In this document: piece by piece, positions 51,550 through 61,094 of the stretch
Layout: every line of letters starts with the position of its first letter
How positions within the stretch are numbered: the first letter of the stretch is position 1
NCBI GenBank assembly: GCA_016713825.1
Contig: JADJOJ010000008.1
Coordinates: forward strand, 62,001 to 126,000
Direction of reading: 5' to 3'
Length of the DNA: 64,000 nucleotides
DNA from: Candidatus Leptofilum gracile
GTDB lineage: Bacteria; Chloroflexota; Anaerolineae; Promineifilales; Promineifilaceae
Notes under the pieces: model-generated
What the model was told of the DNA's origin: nothing
Database searches by the model: none
The model's input: the letters and a program-made list of their open reading frames with translations, nothing else
Position numbers and translations under genes: made by a program

Positions 51550-52344
51550 TCAAGATAGTTTGCCTACAACGAGCAGTTCGGTTAATCGAAAGGTGATTCT
51601 ATCGTTGCTAATTTGGGGCGTCAAGAAGTCGGCAACGGCCGTTGGGGCCTGCACCAGCATCGCCTTGAGCCGAATTGTATCTTCTGGCGAGACCTGCATC
51701 CGGGCCGCCCAGCTGCCAAATTCGATCTCTTTGGTCAGCAGTTCCTGGTGCTGCACGGCAAAACCAGCCTGGGCAAAGCCGTGCTCCCACTCTGAAATGC
51801 TCCAGCAACGGCCGTGGCTGGGATCGCGCAATTTCTCAAAGGCGTTGACATACGCGCCCGCCTCGTTGAGCAGCCGTGCCTTTTTGCCGCGCAGATGGGT
51901 GCCGGGCACGATGTTGTCTACCACGGCCAGCAAACCGCCAGGCTTCAGCACTCGCGCCGCCTCGTGGATGAACTGCTGGATGTCTGGAAAGTGATGGGGG
52001 GCGATGCGGCAACTGACCAAATTGAACTGAGCGTCCGAAAAGGGCAGCGCTTCGGCGTCGGCGGGTTCAAATGAGACGTTGGCGATCCCTTTTTCGGTGG
52101 CCAGCTGTGCTGCCACTTCTAACATTTCTGGCGTCAGGTCAGAAGCGATGACGTGGGCGACGTGTGGCGCAAAGGCGAAGGCGGTGTGCCCGGCGGCGGT
52201 GGCCACATCCAGCAGTTGCCAATCGGCCTGGGGCTGGGTGATTTCTACCAGGCGGGCCAGGCTGTACCCTTTGGCATGGACGGTGCTGGTGGCGTAGGCG
52301 GCGGCGTTGGCCCCAAATTGTTGCTGTACTTTTTGTTTGCTCAT
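51550..52344 (-). CDS. Class I SAM-dependent methyltransferase (UbiE/MenG-like)
   Basis: 264 residues from the ATG at 52344. An upstream in-frame GTG would place the TATAAT box in the coding region. Motif I is LLDVATAAGHTAFAFAPHV, motif II is VIASDLTPEMLEVA, then FEPADAEALPFSDAQFNLVS and RVLKPGGLLAVVDNI, as in Methyltransf_11/UbiE-like enzymes. The C-terminal part has SISEWEHGFAQAGF. Acceptor unknown. Predicted to be translated from a leaderless mRNA. Confidence 0.85.
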   Translation of the reverse strand: MSKQKVQQQFGANAAAYATSTVHAKGYSLARLVEITQPQADWQLLDVATAAGHTAFAFAPHVAHVIASDLTPEMLEVAAQLATEKGIANVSFEPADAEALPFSDAQFNLVSCRIAPHHFPDIQQFIHEAARVLKPGGLLAVVDNIVPGTHLRGKKARLLNEAGAYVNAFEKLRDPSHGRCWSISEWEHGFAQAGFAVQHQELLTKEIEFGSWAARMQVSPEDTIRLKAMLVQAPTAVADFLTPQISNDRITFRLTELLVVGKLS

Positions 52345-52350
52345 GCCGCG

Positions 52351-52356
52351 ATTATA
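52351..52356 (-). promoter_or_regulatory. -10 box for a leaderless methyltransferase transcript
   Basis: TATAAT on the minus strand ends six bases before the ATG at 52344. No Shine-Dalgarno motif. Third clear case of TATAAT placed 6-7 bases before a start codon in this window. Confidence 0.6.
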
Positions 52357-52372
52357 CCTCACGCAGTAGCGT

Positions 52373-52431
52373 AGACCCTAAGGGTTTCACTGTACTCAGG
52401 AAGATCAGCTACTGGCAAACCCTTAGGGTCT
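52373..52431. terminator. AGACCCTAAGGGTTT hairpin
   Basis: AGACCCTAAGGGTTT (52373-52387) and its exact inverse (52417-52431) form a 15-bp stem with a 29-base loop, just after the stop of the beta-propeller gene on the minus strand. Confidence 0.6.
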
Positions 52432-52438
52432 CGGAAAT

Positions 52439-55051
52439 TTATTCATCGGCCATTGGATTGACCCAGGCCAGTGAGATGCAGCTGCCCTGGTCGTGGAAAA
52501 TCATTTGCTGGTAGTCGTGGGCGGGGGCCAGGAGGCCGATGACGTTGTCGTCGCGGGTGAAGGCCAGCCAGTTGCCATCTTGGGACCAGTCGAAGGGGAA
52601 GGCGGGGAAGAGCACTTCGTTGTTAATGAGAATGGGTTTATGCTCACCGGTGGCTAAATCGTACAGATGCATCACGCCAAAAAGCATCTCTTCCTGGTCA
52701 CGGCTGGAATCCTCCCAGAATGCGCCGGTGGCTACGATGTAACGGCCGTCTGGCGAAAAGCCCAGCGAATGTTCACCCCGTGAAATATCGAGGGTAAATA
52801 GCAAACTCACCTCGTTCGACTGCCGGTTTAACTGGAAAAGGTAACCATCGCTGGCCTGGGTGGAGGCCATGACCAGCAAAATATTGGGGTCGGTTGGGTG
52901 GGCGATGGCGTACTGCATTAGCAGGGGATTGCTGCCGCGCCGTTCGGGCAGGGCAGCGGTCAAAAGTTCGGTATTGAGCACGGTTTCGGGTTCTAAATTG
53001 CCAACGGAGGCGATGACCAGCTCTTGGGCAAAGGGCTGCGCTGCTTCTGGCACGGTGCGCAGGTAGCCAAACTGGACGTTATCGATCCAAAATGGGGAGC
53101 TGCCTTGCCCGACAGAAACGGCCGTTTCCGCATCGTCAAAGGTCTGTCGCAGCCAAAGCGGGCCAATTTGGTTCAGGTTACCAGAATCAAAGGTGATGAT
53201 ACGGCCATCGACGACGTACTGACTGTTTTCAAAAAAAGTGGAATCGGTTAGCAGCATCCATTGGCTGTTTGGCGACCAATAAGGCGTTTGGGCAATAGCG
53301 GTACTGGTGCAGCTGCCAGCGCGGCAGCTTTCCATGTCGATCAGCTGGGGTTCGGGAAACAATTCATCTTCATTACTGGTGAGGTAGGAGAGTAAGAAAC
53401 GGCCGTTTGGGTCCACCTGCCCCATTGAAATTGAAAAAAGATCGGCAATGCTCATCAGTTCGGTGCCGCTGCCCTCTTGCCACAAAAGCGTTTGCCAAAG
53501 CTGGGTCTCGGAGAACTCAACCAGCTGCAATACCACGCCATTGTCCTGCGGCAGCGGGTTGAAGAAGGCCAGGCCTTCGTAAGCCAGCTCTTCCGTCCAG
53601 GTTTCGTTGCTCAGGCGGTAGCGGTACAAGGTGGTCTGGCTACTGTTATTGAGCGTATCGCCAAGGGCCAGGCAGCCGACTTGCAAATCTTGGCCGGGCA
53701 GGGGGATGGGTTGTTGGGAAACGGCCGTTAGCTCCGACTGCGTTAATGTGTAAAACCACCAATCGCGAGAAAACGAATTGTCCCCATTGATCAGGCGCTC
53801 CTGGGTTACGCCCCGCATACCGCCTAGCCAGGATTGAAACGTGCGAAATTCGTTCATCTGGTTCATCAATTCCAGAGCAGTAAGCTGGGGCGCATAGCGA
53901 TTCAGCAAAAAATCTACAAAGCCAAGCAGCTGCACACCAAATTCATCTTGCGAATCGGCAAAATTAGAACTGCCCCAGTAAGGGAACAAAAGCTCCGTGT
54001 GCACCCCGGTTGTGGCCAAGGTTTTCTGTGTTTGTTGGGTCACGGGCCATTCAGCCAAACCCAATTCGCTTAGCTGGTACAGCATCAGGGTCTGGAACAG
54101 AGGCGCGTGGTTGCAACAACTGTAATCGGCACTCTCGGCCACCAGCGCCGATACCAGCTTGTTGCCATAGGCATACAGCAGCGCGTCATACCCGGTGCTG
54201 TTGATGGGCAGCCCCACCAGCGTGGGCGTGGGCAACGTGAGTTCCAGGTTGGTCAGGTAAAGGTTGGCCGGGTCAGCGACCGCCAGCAAGCTTTCTGGGT
54301 TGGTTTCGAAGCGCAATTCTACGGGGGTCTCACAATCCAGTTCAGGCAACGCTGCGCACGTTTCCGTTAGCAGCTCATCCAAATCTGGAATCAACTGCTT
54401 CACAATTTCCGCATCGCGCTCTGGGAACTCATAGGTCACAAACGCCCCGGCTTCGTCATGCCACTCGCCCCAAAACGCATCCAGGGGTGGCGCAAGTAAC
54501 CAGCGCGTTTCGCCTCGGCGGTAAACGGCCGTTTGCTGCAAAGTCACCGTCTGCACCCCATTGCCCGTAAACGCCAAAAAATCGCGGGCATAGCTCAGCA
54601 CCGCGCCGCTCAAATCGGGATCCAGAACGAGGTCAATAAAACGCTCATCCTCACGGAAAAGCGGCGCATAGGCCGCTTCGGAATCGGCCAGGCTCAGGCC
54701 AAAGGTGGGATTTTCATAAAACAGGCCATCGTTTAGCAAGGTGGTTTGCGCCTGGCTCCAGCCTTTATCGCGGCCCGAAAGAACCGCCTTGCCTAGTTCG
54801 CCATCCTGGTTGGCGGCGGCGCGGCCAAGCAAATTGTGGGTGGCAAAAATATCGCTTTCCAGAGCGGCGGTGGTTTCTTCCAATCGGCTATTGACCTGCT
54901 GGTAGATGATTGCTCCGGCAACCGAGAGCAGCAGTAAAATGAGCAAAATGGTGCGCCAGGGACGTGTGGGGGATACGGCCGTTTCCGGCTGTTCCTGCCA
55001 CACCTGGTCATCCCAATCGTTGTCTTCTTCCGTCTGCCAATCAAATGACAT
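52439..55051 (-). CDS. Large membrane-anchored WD40/TolB-like beta-propeller protein
   Basis: 870 residues. A negatively charged N-terminus is followed by one membrane helix (residues about 33-52, WRTILLILLLLSVAGAIIYQQ), placing the rest outside the cytoplasm. The middle (about 60-450) is helical and unrecognised. The C-terminal 400 residues show propeller-type repeats: TPYWSPNSQWMLLTDS, SLGFSPDGRYIVATGAFW and FDWSQDGNWLAFTRDD, as in PD40/WD40-like domains. No enzyme motif. GAAGGGG lies upstream of the ATG. It is followed on the minus strand by a hairpin and precedes no obvious partner. Confidence 0.7.
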   Translation of the reverse strand: MSFDWQTEEDNDWDDQVWQEQPETAVSPTRPWRTILLILLLLSVAGAIIYQQVNSRLEETTAALESDIFATHNLLGRAAANQDGELGKAVLSGRDKGWSQAQTTLLNDGLFYENPTFGLSLADSEAAYAPLFREDERFIDLVLDPDLSGAVLSYARDFLAFTGNGVQTVTLQQTAVYRRGETRWLLAPPLDAFWGEWHDEAGAFVTYEFPERDAEIVKQLIPDLDELLTETCAALPELDCETPVELRFETNPESLLAVADPANLYLTNLELTLPTPTLVGLPINSTGYDALLYAYGNKLVSALVAESADYSCCNHAPLFQTLMLYQLSELGLAEWPVTQQTQKTLATTGVHTELLFPYWGSSNFADSQDEFGVQLLGFVDFLLNRYAPQLTALELMNQMNEFRTFQSWLGGMRGVTQERLINGDNSFSRDWWFYTLTQSELTAVSQQPIPLPGQDLQVGCLALGDTLNNSSQTTLYRYRLSNETWTEELAYEGLAFFNPLPQDNGVVLQLVEFSETQLWQTLLWQEGSGTELMSIADLFSISMGQVDPNGRFLLSYLTSNEDELFPEPQLIDMESCRAGSCTSTAIAQTPYWSPNSQWMLLTDSTFFENSQYVVDGRIITFDSGNLNQIGPLWLRQTFDDAETAVSVGQGSSPFWIDNVQFGYLRTVPEAAQPFAQELVIASVGNLEPETVLNTELLTAALPERRGSNPLLMQYAIAHPTDPNILLVMASTQASDGYLFQLNRQSNEVSLLFTLDISRGEHSLGFSPDGRYIVATGAFWEDSSRDQEEMLFGVMHLYDLATGEHKPILINNEVLFPAFPFDWSQDGNWLAFTRDDNVIGLLAPAHDYQQMIFHDQGSCISLAWVNPMADE

Positions 55052-55182
55052 CGCAATCCCCTTCAGACTTGCTGGCTAAAATCGGTTCCGCTTACCATAC
55101 CACCCAAGTATGAAACCGACCCGACGGAATTGCCACGTTTACACAACTGTAGGCACAATTTCACAGGAAAAACTAAAGAAAG

Positions 55183-56169
55183 CTAAACCGGCTTGTCTAG
55201 CTGCCAGATGGCCACGCCCGCCAGCAGCAGCAGCGTGGCAAAGATGAGGTACCCCTCCACAATCGTCGCCTCCGTGATGAAGACGCCAATCATGCCGCCC
55301 ACGCCGGTGAGCAGGTAGAGCAGCAGCACCGCCTCGCGCTGGCTAAAATCCCGCTGCACCAGCCGGTGGCTCAAATGGTCCTTGCCGGGCGTGTTCGGGC
55401 TTACACCCCGCCGCAGCCGCGAAACAACCACCAGCGTCGTGTCAAAAATGGGCAGGCCCAAAATAAAAACGGGCACCATCCAGGTGACAAAGCTGCTGTT
55501 GGCCGGGAAGCGCAGCTGCAACCCCAGCAGCGCCAGCAAAAAGCCGAGGAACAACGACCCCACATCCCCCATAAAAATTTGCGCGGGTTTGAAGTTGTAC
55601 CGCAAAAAACCAAGACAGGCTCCAAAAACGGCCGCTGCCAAACCCGCCACCAAAAATTGATCGTTCTGCAAGCCCAGCAGCATGATAAACGCCGCCGCCA
55701 CACCGCTGACGCCCGCGCTCAGGCCGTCCATGTTGTCTAAAAAGTTGATGGCGTTGCTAATGCCCGCCAGCCAGAGGAAGGTAATTGTGTAATTGAGTAA
55801 TTCGGGGATTGGGAGTTTGACGCGAATGTCAAAAAAGGCCAGGATGAGGAAGCCGACGAACTGAGCCGCCAGCTTGGCCCAGGCGGGCAGCCCGTACCGG
55901 TCATCCAACAACCCCACCAGGGCCACCACCGAAAGTGAAAGCAAAACGCCGGCCACCGTGTTGGGGAACTCGGGCACAAAGGTGATGACGGCCAGCACGG
56001 CCCCGCCAAAAATGGCCACCCCGCCCAGCAGCGGCATGGGGGTGCTGTGCAGCTTGCGCTGCGCCGGGCTATCTACAAAACCGGTGCGAATGGCCAGCCG
56101 CCGCACCCAGGGAATGCTAAGCGCGGTGACGGAAAGGGCCATGAGGAAGATGGCGATGACGGTGCGCAT
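55183..56169 (-). CDS. Polyprenyl-phosphate N-acetylhexosamine-1-phosphate transferase (TagO/WecA type)
   Basis: 328 residues with about ten membrane helices. It primes polysaccharide or teichoic-acid-like synthesis by moving a sugar phosphate from a UDP-sugar to undecaprenyl phosphate. Family motifs are RKLHSTPMPLLGG (residue 38), LVGLLDDRYGLP (Asp89/90), NAINFLDNMDGLSAG (Asp145/148), IFMGDVGSLFLGF (Asp202) and the HxxxH-type KDHLSHRL. It lies 41 bases downstream of the giant ligase-like gene on the same strand, suggesting joint action. Word-family bases (AATTACTCAATTACACAATT) occur in frame near residue 125. Confidence 0.92.
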   Translation of the reverse strand: MRTVIAIFLMALSVTALSIPWVRRLAIRTGFVDSPAQRKLHSTPMPLLGGVAIFGGAVLAVITFVPEFPNTVAGVLLSLSVVALVGLLDDRYGLPAWAKLAAQFVGFLILAFFDIRVKLPIPELLNYTITFLWLAGISNAINFLDNMDGLSAGVSGVAAAFIMLLGLQNDQFLVAGLAAAVFGACLGFLRYNFKPAQIFMGDVGSLFLGFLLALLGLQLRFPANSSFVTWMVPVFILGLPIFDTTLVVVSRLRRGVSPNTPGKDHLSHRLVQRDFSQREAVLLLYLLTGVGGMIGVFITEATIVEGYLIFATLLLLAGVAIWQLDKPV

Positions 56170-56170
56170 A

Positions 56171-56210
56171 ATTTACAAGCTGGAGATTGGAAATTGGAGA
56201 TTGGAGATTG
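56171..56210. repeat. GAGATTGGAAATTGGAGATT word repeat
   Basis: The word GGAGATT is repeated three to four times between the giant gene and the TagO-type gene. It lacks an obvious inverted arm. Same family as 16793 and 33559. Confidence 0.5.
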
Positions 56211-59200
56211 TCATTCGCCATTCCCTTCGATGATGTCTATGCGCAGGATTGGGTCGCCGGTGAAGTCGGGAGCTTGCTCGGGGTCGCGCAGGGTGAGGCT
56301 GTTCAGCACGTCCTCGCCCGCCACCAGTTCACCAAAGATGGTGTGACGGCCGTTTAAAGCCGGCAGCTCGCTGTAGGTGATGAAAAACTGGCTGCCGTTG
56401 GTGTTCGGCCCAGCATTGGCCAGCGCCAACAAGCCTGGACGATCAAAGGTGAGGCCGTTGTCCACCTCGTCGGTGAAGCGGTAGCCCGGCTCACCGCCAC
56501 CCGTGCCCAGCGGATCGCCCCCCTGGGCCACAAAATCGGCCAAAACGCGGTGGAAGGTGGTGCCGTCGTAAAACCCTTGCTGCGCCAGGAAGACGAAGCT
56601 GTTCACCGCCAGCGGCGCTTCTTGCGAGAAGAGGCGCAAACGTATCTCCCCCTGCTCCATTTGGATAACCGCCTCGTACGTTTTTGTCTGGTCAATTACC
56701 AATGGCGGGTATTCGCTGTAGTAATTGTTGCGCTCGGCGAGGGGAATGCTGGCTAACGGCCGTTCCCCACCTCCCAGCTCAACCGGCACCGCAGACTCTG
56801 GCTGGAACTGCTGCAAGAAAAGCTGAATCTCGCCCTGGTACTCTGGCGGGCTAAGTTGCAGCACTTCCTGCGCCAACGCCTCTGCTTCATCAGCCAACCC
56901 CAGCGCCAGATAAGATTGCGCCTGCAAATATTTCACGTTCCAGGCCGGAATTTCCTGCTGGGTGGGGTCTAGCAGCAGCGCCTGGTCGTAGGCCCCAATC
57001 GCCTCGGCATGTTTTTCAATTCGTTGGTAAAGCTGCGCCGCCCGTACCCAGGTTCTGGGGTTATCTGGCTGCAAATCGAGCCCCAATTCCATCGCCCTTA
57101 TGGCTTCGGCATTAAAACCAGCGGCCGTTGCTTCATCGGCTTCGCCGGCACAAGCAGCGGCGGCATCGGCCCAGGCAAAGTAAGTGTCGGCGTAGAACGG
57201 ATCGATGATGGACGACTGCTCGTAAATATCCAGCCCCGACGCGCAATCTTGCCCCTGGGCCACTACCAGCCGGGCATATTCGTTGCGAATCACCGAATTT
57301 TGCGGGCTAAGTGCCAAAGCCCGTTTGTAATACTGCTCCGCATCGGCCAGATGTTGGGCGCGGGCGGCGGCATCGCTGCTGGTGTTGGCCCACAGCGTGT
57401 TCAGCCGGGCCAGGTTGGCGGTGTGATCGGTGTTGAGCGGGTTGATTTCTTGTGCATTGAAGAGCTGCTGCTGGGCTTCAGCCAACAGTTCTTCTTGCTG
57501 CGCCAAATCGGTGGTGACGTTAGACAGCTCCAGGTAGGAACGCCCCAGGAAAAGATAGTAGAAATCTTCATTGGGGGCGCGGTCGATGGCATCCTGGTAA
57601 ATGGCGATGGCGTACCCCCAGGTGGCGGGATCGCCGGTGCTGGCTGCTTCTGAATCGTAGAAACGGCCGCGTTTATAAATAATATCTGCCTGCACAATTT
57701 GCAGATTGGTAAGCACCACCAAAACGGCCGCCACCACGCCCAAGGAAGCCAGCAAGCTGTAGCCAGGCACCGTGCCATTGTGGCGCAGTTTGGGCTTTTT
57801 CCCGGCGCTAGCGGCAAACGCGGCCAACAACATCAGGAAAATGACAAAGAGGTAAAAGTAAGTCAAAAAGCCGGCCGCATAACCCGCCTCTTCGATGAGG
57901 TAGCTGGGCAGTTGGGCAGCGGTTTGCGGCGGGGGCACAAAGGCACGGTACAGCAGGGAAAAGCGGTACAAATTGGCCTGGAACAGGGCGTACAGCAGGC
58001 CAAACACAAAAGAAAGGGTGGCCATGATGGCCACGGGCGTGAGCAGATTGCGCCAGTTGGGGTCCCATAACAGGTAGAGCATGGCGGCGCTAAAAACGGC
58101 CGTTACCAATCCCGCCAGCCAGCCGCCACCCACCAGCACTGGCAAGGAAAAAAGCAGCCCAGTCACCGCCACGCCAGCAGCAAACAACCGATCATTTTTG
58201 GTGAAGCTGAGCAGCAAATTACCGCCCGCCCAGAGGCAGAGCGCCCCCCAAATCCAGAGCAGCGTCTGGCCCAGCAGGGTGGTGGCCGTGGCCCCCAGCG
58301 GCAGTGGGAAGATGAGGCGGTACAAAATGGAAACCGCGCCCATCACCAAAAAGGCGATGGCTACGTTGTTGCGGATGGATTTGTTGAGCTCGCGGGAAAC
58401 GGCCGTTACCTTCAACTCCCCATCCTTCACCATCTCGCTCACGGCAATGAGCAGCCCCAGGCTCCAGGAAAGCACCAACATCAGGTAGACAAAGGGCGAC
58501 TCCACAAAATTGCGCTTAATGTTGATGAAGAAGCTTTGGTACAGCACGTCCAGCGCCGTCAAATCGCTGGCGCTTTCGATGGCCAGATCGGGCGGTTGGG
58601 CGTAGGTGACAAAGGTGAAGCCAATAATGCCGATGAGCAGCGTCAGCATGAAGGCGTACAGCAGCGCGGGGCCAGCCCAACCGGCAAAAACGGCAGGCGC
58701 GGCGGCCCGGGCTGCCGGGCGGCGCCGCTTGCCTTTGCTGGCTACGGGCGCTTCTTCCTCGGCCTCCACCGGCTGTTCTTGCTGCCGGGGCAGCCAGTAG
58801 GTGATGATGAACAGCAGCCCGACGTACAGGAAAAAGTGCAGCCGGGTGGCGGAGATGGCGATCCCAAAGTGAATTTCCACAAAATGGGCCAAAATGGCGG
58901 CGACCAGGGCCACCACCAGCAGACGTTCGGCGGCAAACGGCCGTTCATTCTTCTCGTCGCTGCTGGCAAACAGGGCGTAGTAGATCAGGTAGAGCACCAG
59001 CCCCAAAATGGAGCCAAACGGCAGCGCCACACCAATGTAAACCGCGCCGCCCCAAATGGTGAAGGCAACGGCCGTTATCACCCCCACGCCAATCCACAAG
59101 CCAATGAGCAAATTTCGCTCAAACTTGCTGCGCAGCACGCCCAGCCAGCGGAAACTGTGCAAAAAGATGCTGAGATACAGCCCCTGCCAAACCAAAAAGC

Positions 59201-60692
59201 CCAGCAAGCCGGTAATCACCAGCGCGTCAAACGTTTCGTTGTGGGAGCGGTCGGGCGAGGCGTTGCGCGATTCCAGGGTGGCCAGTTCTGGCGGGTAAAA
59301 GCCGTTGTAAGCCACATACATCGATTCGGGGCCGTAGCCGATGAACGGCCGTAAAAAGTTAAACGTATCGCGGCTGCCATCGGGGAAGGTAATCGGGTCG
59401 TGCGGCAAAATCAGCTCCAAAGCGCCTTCCCAGATAAGCGTCCGCACCCGGCCGGTGCCCGTGTCGGCCTCTAAAATTTGGCCCAAACGGCCGATTCGCG
59501 GCAGTTCGCGCCATTCGTCTAGCGTGGTGAACAGAATGCCCACGACGGGCGTCTCGGCCAGCTGCTGGCTGGTTGCCAGGGGCAGATTAAACAGCCCCAG
59601 CCAGACGGCCAGCAGCAGCGACATCACAATCCAGCTAAACCAGAGCCAGCGCCAGCCGCGCCGCGCCGCCATCAGCACAAACATACCAATGGTGACCAGC
59701 GCCACAGCAAAGACAAAGGCGACAAAGCTGGTCATCGCCCCGGCCAAACTGGCCAGCGCGCCCGCCCCGGTTAGCCCGCGCAGGATAAGCAGGAGAATGG
59801 TGTAGAGAACGGCCGTTCCCACCAAAACAAACGCCGCCCCGATCCCCGCCTCTTTCAACCGGAACCGCCCCTGGTCTTCGGCCGCATTGCGCAGCCCCAC
59901 CAGCACCACCAGGATGAAGGCAAACAGCCCCGCGCCCAGCCCCAGCCACGGGCCACGGCTGCCCGACCAGTAAATGGCAATCAGCTGAATGGCCACCGCA
60001 AAAATGTAGGCCGACGAGCGCATCACGTCTGCGCCAGACAGCTCCTCATCGCTCAAAATGCTGCTGAACGAGGCGATGATGCGGGCCACCGTCAGCGGCA
60101 CAGCCATGATGAGGTAAGCGGCGATGAAGATGGCGTTGCCCATGTGCCCGGCCACGCGCTCGGTCACATCCCCGGCCCAGGGCAGCGGGTCCAAATCAAA
60201 ATGTTGCAGCAGGCCGTAAAAGGCAACGGGGATGGAGGTGATGATTACGGCCGTTACCAACCGCCGCACCTGCGCCCGCGTGCGCATCGTGGCAATCGTC
60301 GTGCCAAAAATAACGAGGTAGCTCAGCGTGGTGTACGTCCCTTGCAGCCGCTGGTACGATCCGGCCCAGCTCACCGCTGGCGTCACCGAAAAAATGGAGG
60401 AGAGGATGTAGACCAGCGCCAGCAAGGTAACAATCAGCAAAAACGGCATCTGCCAGAAGGAATCCTCAGCCCGCCAGCGCAAGCGGGATGCCTGCTCCCA
60501 CTGCCGCAGCTCCACAAATTTCACCAGCCAGGCAGCGCCCATCACCAGCCCGATGGAGCGCATGAGGGTTAGTTTATCCGGTTCAAACACACGGTCGGAA
60601 TGAATATTGAAGAAGAGCGGGACGGCAATGACCACAAACAGCCAGCCGACCTCAATAAGACCATCACACCAGCGAGAGAGTTTTGTTTCCAT
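56211..60692 (-). CDS. O-antigen-ligase-like membrane protein fused to TPR and cyclophilin domains
   Basis: 1493 residues in one open frame. Residues 1-640 hold about 13 helices with a Wzy_C/ligase-type loop: RTLIWEGALELILPHDPITF, FIGYGPESMYVAYNGFYPPE and DRSHNETFDALVITGLLGFL. After a basic linker (KGKRRRPAARAAAP) come about nine further helices to about 1020. Residues about 1045-1295 are TPR repeats (AEQYYKRALALSPQNSVIRN, HAEAIGAYDQALLLDP). Residues about 1335-1493 are a cyclophilin PPIase: FHRVLADFVAQGGDPLGTG, ANAGPNTNGSQFFITYSELP and LNGRHTIFGELVAGEDVL, with the catalytic Arg in FHRV. It probably polymerises or transfers polysaccharide; the role of the PPIase end is unknown. No frame break was found. 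Confidence 0.85.
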   Translation of the reverse strand: METKLSRWCDGLIEVGWLFVVIAVPLFFNIHSDRVFEPDKLTLMRSIGLVMGAAWLVKFVELRQWEQASRLRWRAEDSFWQMPFLLIVTLLALVYILSSIFSVTPAVSWAGSYQRLQGTYTTLSYLVIFGTTIATMRTRAQVRRLVTAVIITSIPVAFYGLLQHFDLDPLPWAGDVTERVAGHMGNAIFIAAYLIMAVPLTVARIIASFSSILSDEELSGADVMRSSAYIFAVAIQLIAIYWSGSRGPWLGLGAGLFAFILVVLVGLRNAAEDQGRFRLKEAGIGAAFVLVGTAVLYTILLLILRGLTGAGALASLAGAMTSFVAFVFAVALVTIGMFVLMAARRGWRWLWFSWIVMSLLLAVWLGLFNLPLATSQQLAETPVVGILFTTLDEWRELPRIGRLGQILEADTGTGRVRTLIWEGALELILPHDPITFPDGSRDTFNFLRPFIGYGPESMYVAYNGFYPPELATLESRNASPDRSHNETFDALVITGLLGFLVWQGLYLSIFLHSFRWLGVLRSKFERNLLIGLWIGVGVITAVAFTIWGGAVYIGVALPFGSILGLVLYLIYYALFASSDEKNERPFAAERLLVVALVAAILAHFVEIHFGIAISATRLHFFLYVGLLFIITYWLPRQQEQPVEAEEEAPVASKGKRRRPAARAAAPAVFAGWAGPALLYAFMLTLLIGIIGFTFVTYAQPPDLAIESASDLTALDVLYQSFFINIKRNFVESPFVYLMLVLSWSLGLLIAVSEMVKDGELKVTAVSRELNKSIRNNVAIAFLVMGAVSILYRLIFPLPLGATATTLLGQTLLWIWGALCLWAGGNLLLSFTKNDRLFAAGVAVTGLLFSLPVLVGGGWLAGLVTAVFSAAMLYLLWDPNWRNLLTPVAIMATLSFVFGLLYALFQANLYRFSLLYRAFVPPPQTAAQLPSYLIEEAGYAAGFLTYFYLFVIFLMLLAAFAASAGKKPKLRHNGTVPGYSLLASLGVVAAVLVVLTNLQIVQADIIYKRGRFYDSEAASTGDPATWGYAIAIYQDAIDRAPNEDFYYLFLGRSYLELSNVTTDLAQQEELLAEAQQQLFNAQEINPLNTDHTANLARLNTLWANTSSDAAARAQHLADAEQYYKRALALSPQNSVIRNEYARLVVAQGQDCASGLDIYEQSSIIDPFYADTYFAWADAAAACAGEADEATAAGFNAEAIRAMELGLDLQPDNPRTWVRAAQLYQRIEKHAEAIGAYDQALLLDPTQQEIPAWNVKYLQAQSYLALGLADEAEALAQEVLQLSPPEYQGEIQLFLQQFQPESAVPVELGGGERPLASIPLAERNNYYSEYPPLVIDQTKTYEAVIQMEQGEIRLRLFSQEAPLAVNSFVFLAQQGFYDGTTFHRVLADFVAQGGDPLGTGGGEPGYRFTDEVDNGLTFDRPGLLALANAGPNTNGSQFFITYSELPALNGRHTIFGELVAGEDVLNSLTLRDPEQAPDFTGDPILRIDIIEGNGE

Positions 60693-60805
60693 AGGGGCGA
60701 ATGTTAACTGAAAAATGGGGAATGGTAAATATTAATCTCGCTGTGGCCGGCGTCCCGCCGTGCCACCTGCACACATTTGACTAACCATCACAAACAAATT
60801 AATAT

Positions 60806-60831
60806 GTACGTGTGCAAAATACAAAACGTAC
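60806..60831. promoter_or_regulatory. Inverted repeat upstream of the antitoxin gene, possible operator
   Basis: GTACGT (60806-60811) and ACGTAC (60826-60831), extended by ATG and CAT on the outer sides, 14 bases apart, 27 bases before the antitoxin ATG. Such inverted sites are commonly bound by the antitoxin itself. Confidence 0.4.
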
Positions 60832-60857
60832 GCATCTGCGTAACAAGGTGATACAAA

Positions 60858-61094
60858 ATGAAAACTGTAACCCCAACTGAGCTTCGCGCGAACATTTATA
60901 AGCTATTGGAAGAAGTGCTGGACACTGGCATCCCGCTGGAAATCAATAAAGGCAACAAGCGCCTACGCATCGTGCCGGTGGAGCAAGGCCAAAAATTACA
61001 AAACCTCACGCCTCGTGCAGATGTGATTCAGGGCGACCCGGAAGATTTGGTGACGATTAGCTGGGAAAAAGAGGTGAATCTTGATTTACCTTGA
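60858..61094 (+). CDS. Phd/YefM-type antitoxin
   Basis: 78 residues. MKTVTPTELRANIYKLLEEVLDTGIPLEINKGNKRLRIVP is the PhdYeFM DNA-binding fold; the remaining residues (LVTISWEKEVNLDLP) are the usual toxin-binding tail. It overlaps the PIN toxin gene by 14 bases. The antitoxin neutralises the toxin and probably represses the pair through the upstream inverted repeat. A GGTGAT motif lies upstream of the ATG. Confidence 0.85.
   Translation: MKTVTPTELRANIYKLLEEVLDTGIPLEINKGNKRLRIVPVEQGQKLQNLTPRADVIQGDPEDLVTISWEKEVNLDLP

Noticed and set aside
55780..55803. Repeat insertion in the TagO/WecA-type gene
   Set aside because: The bases match the GTAATTGAGTAATT word family, but the protein has normal length and spacing between family motifs there, so chance or sequence conversion is as likely as insertion.
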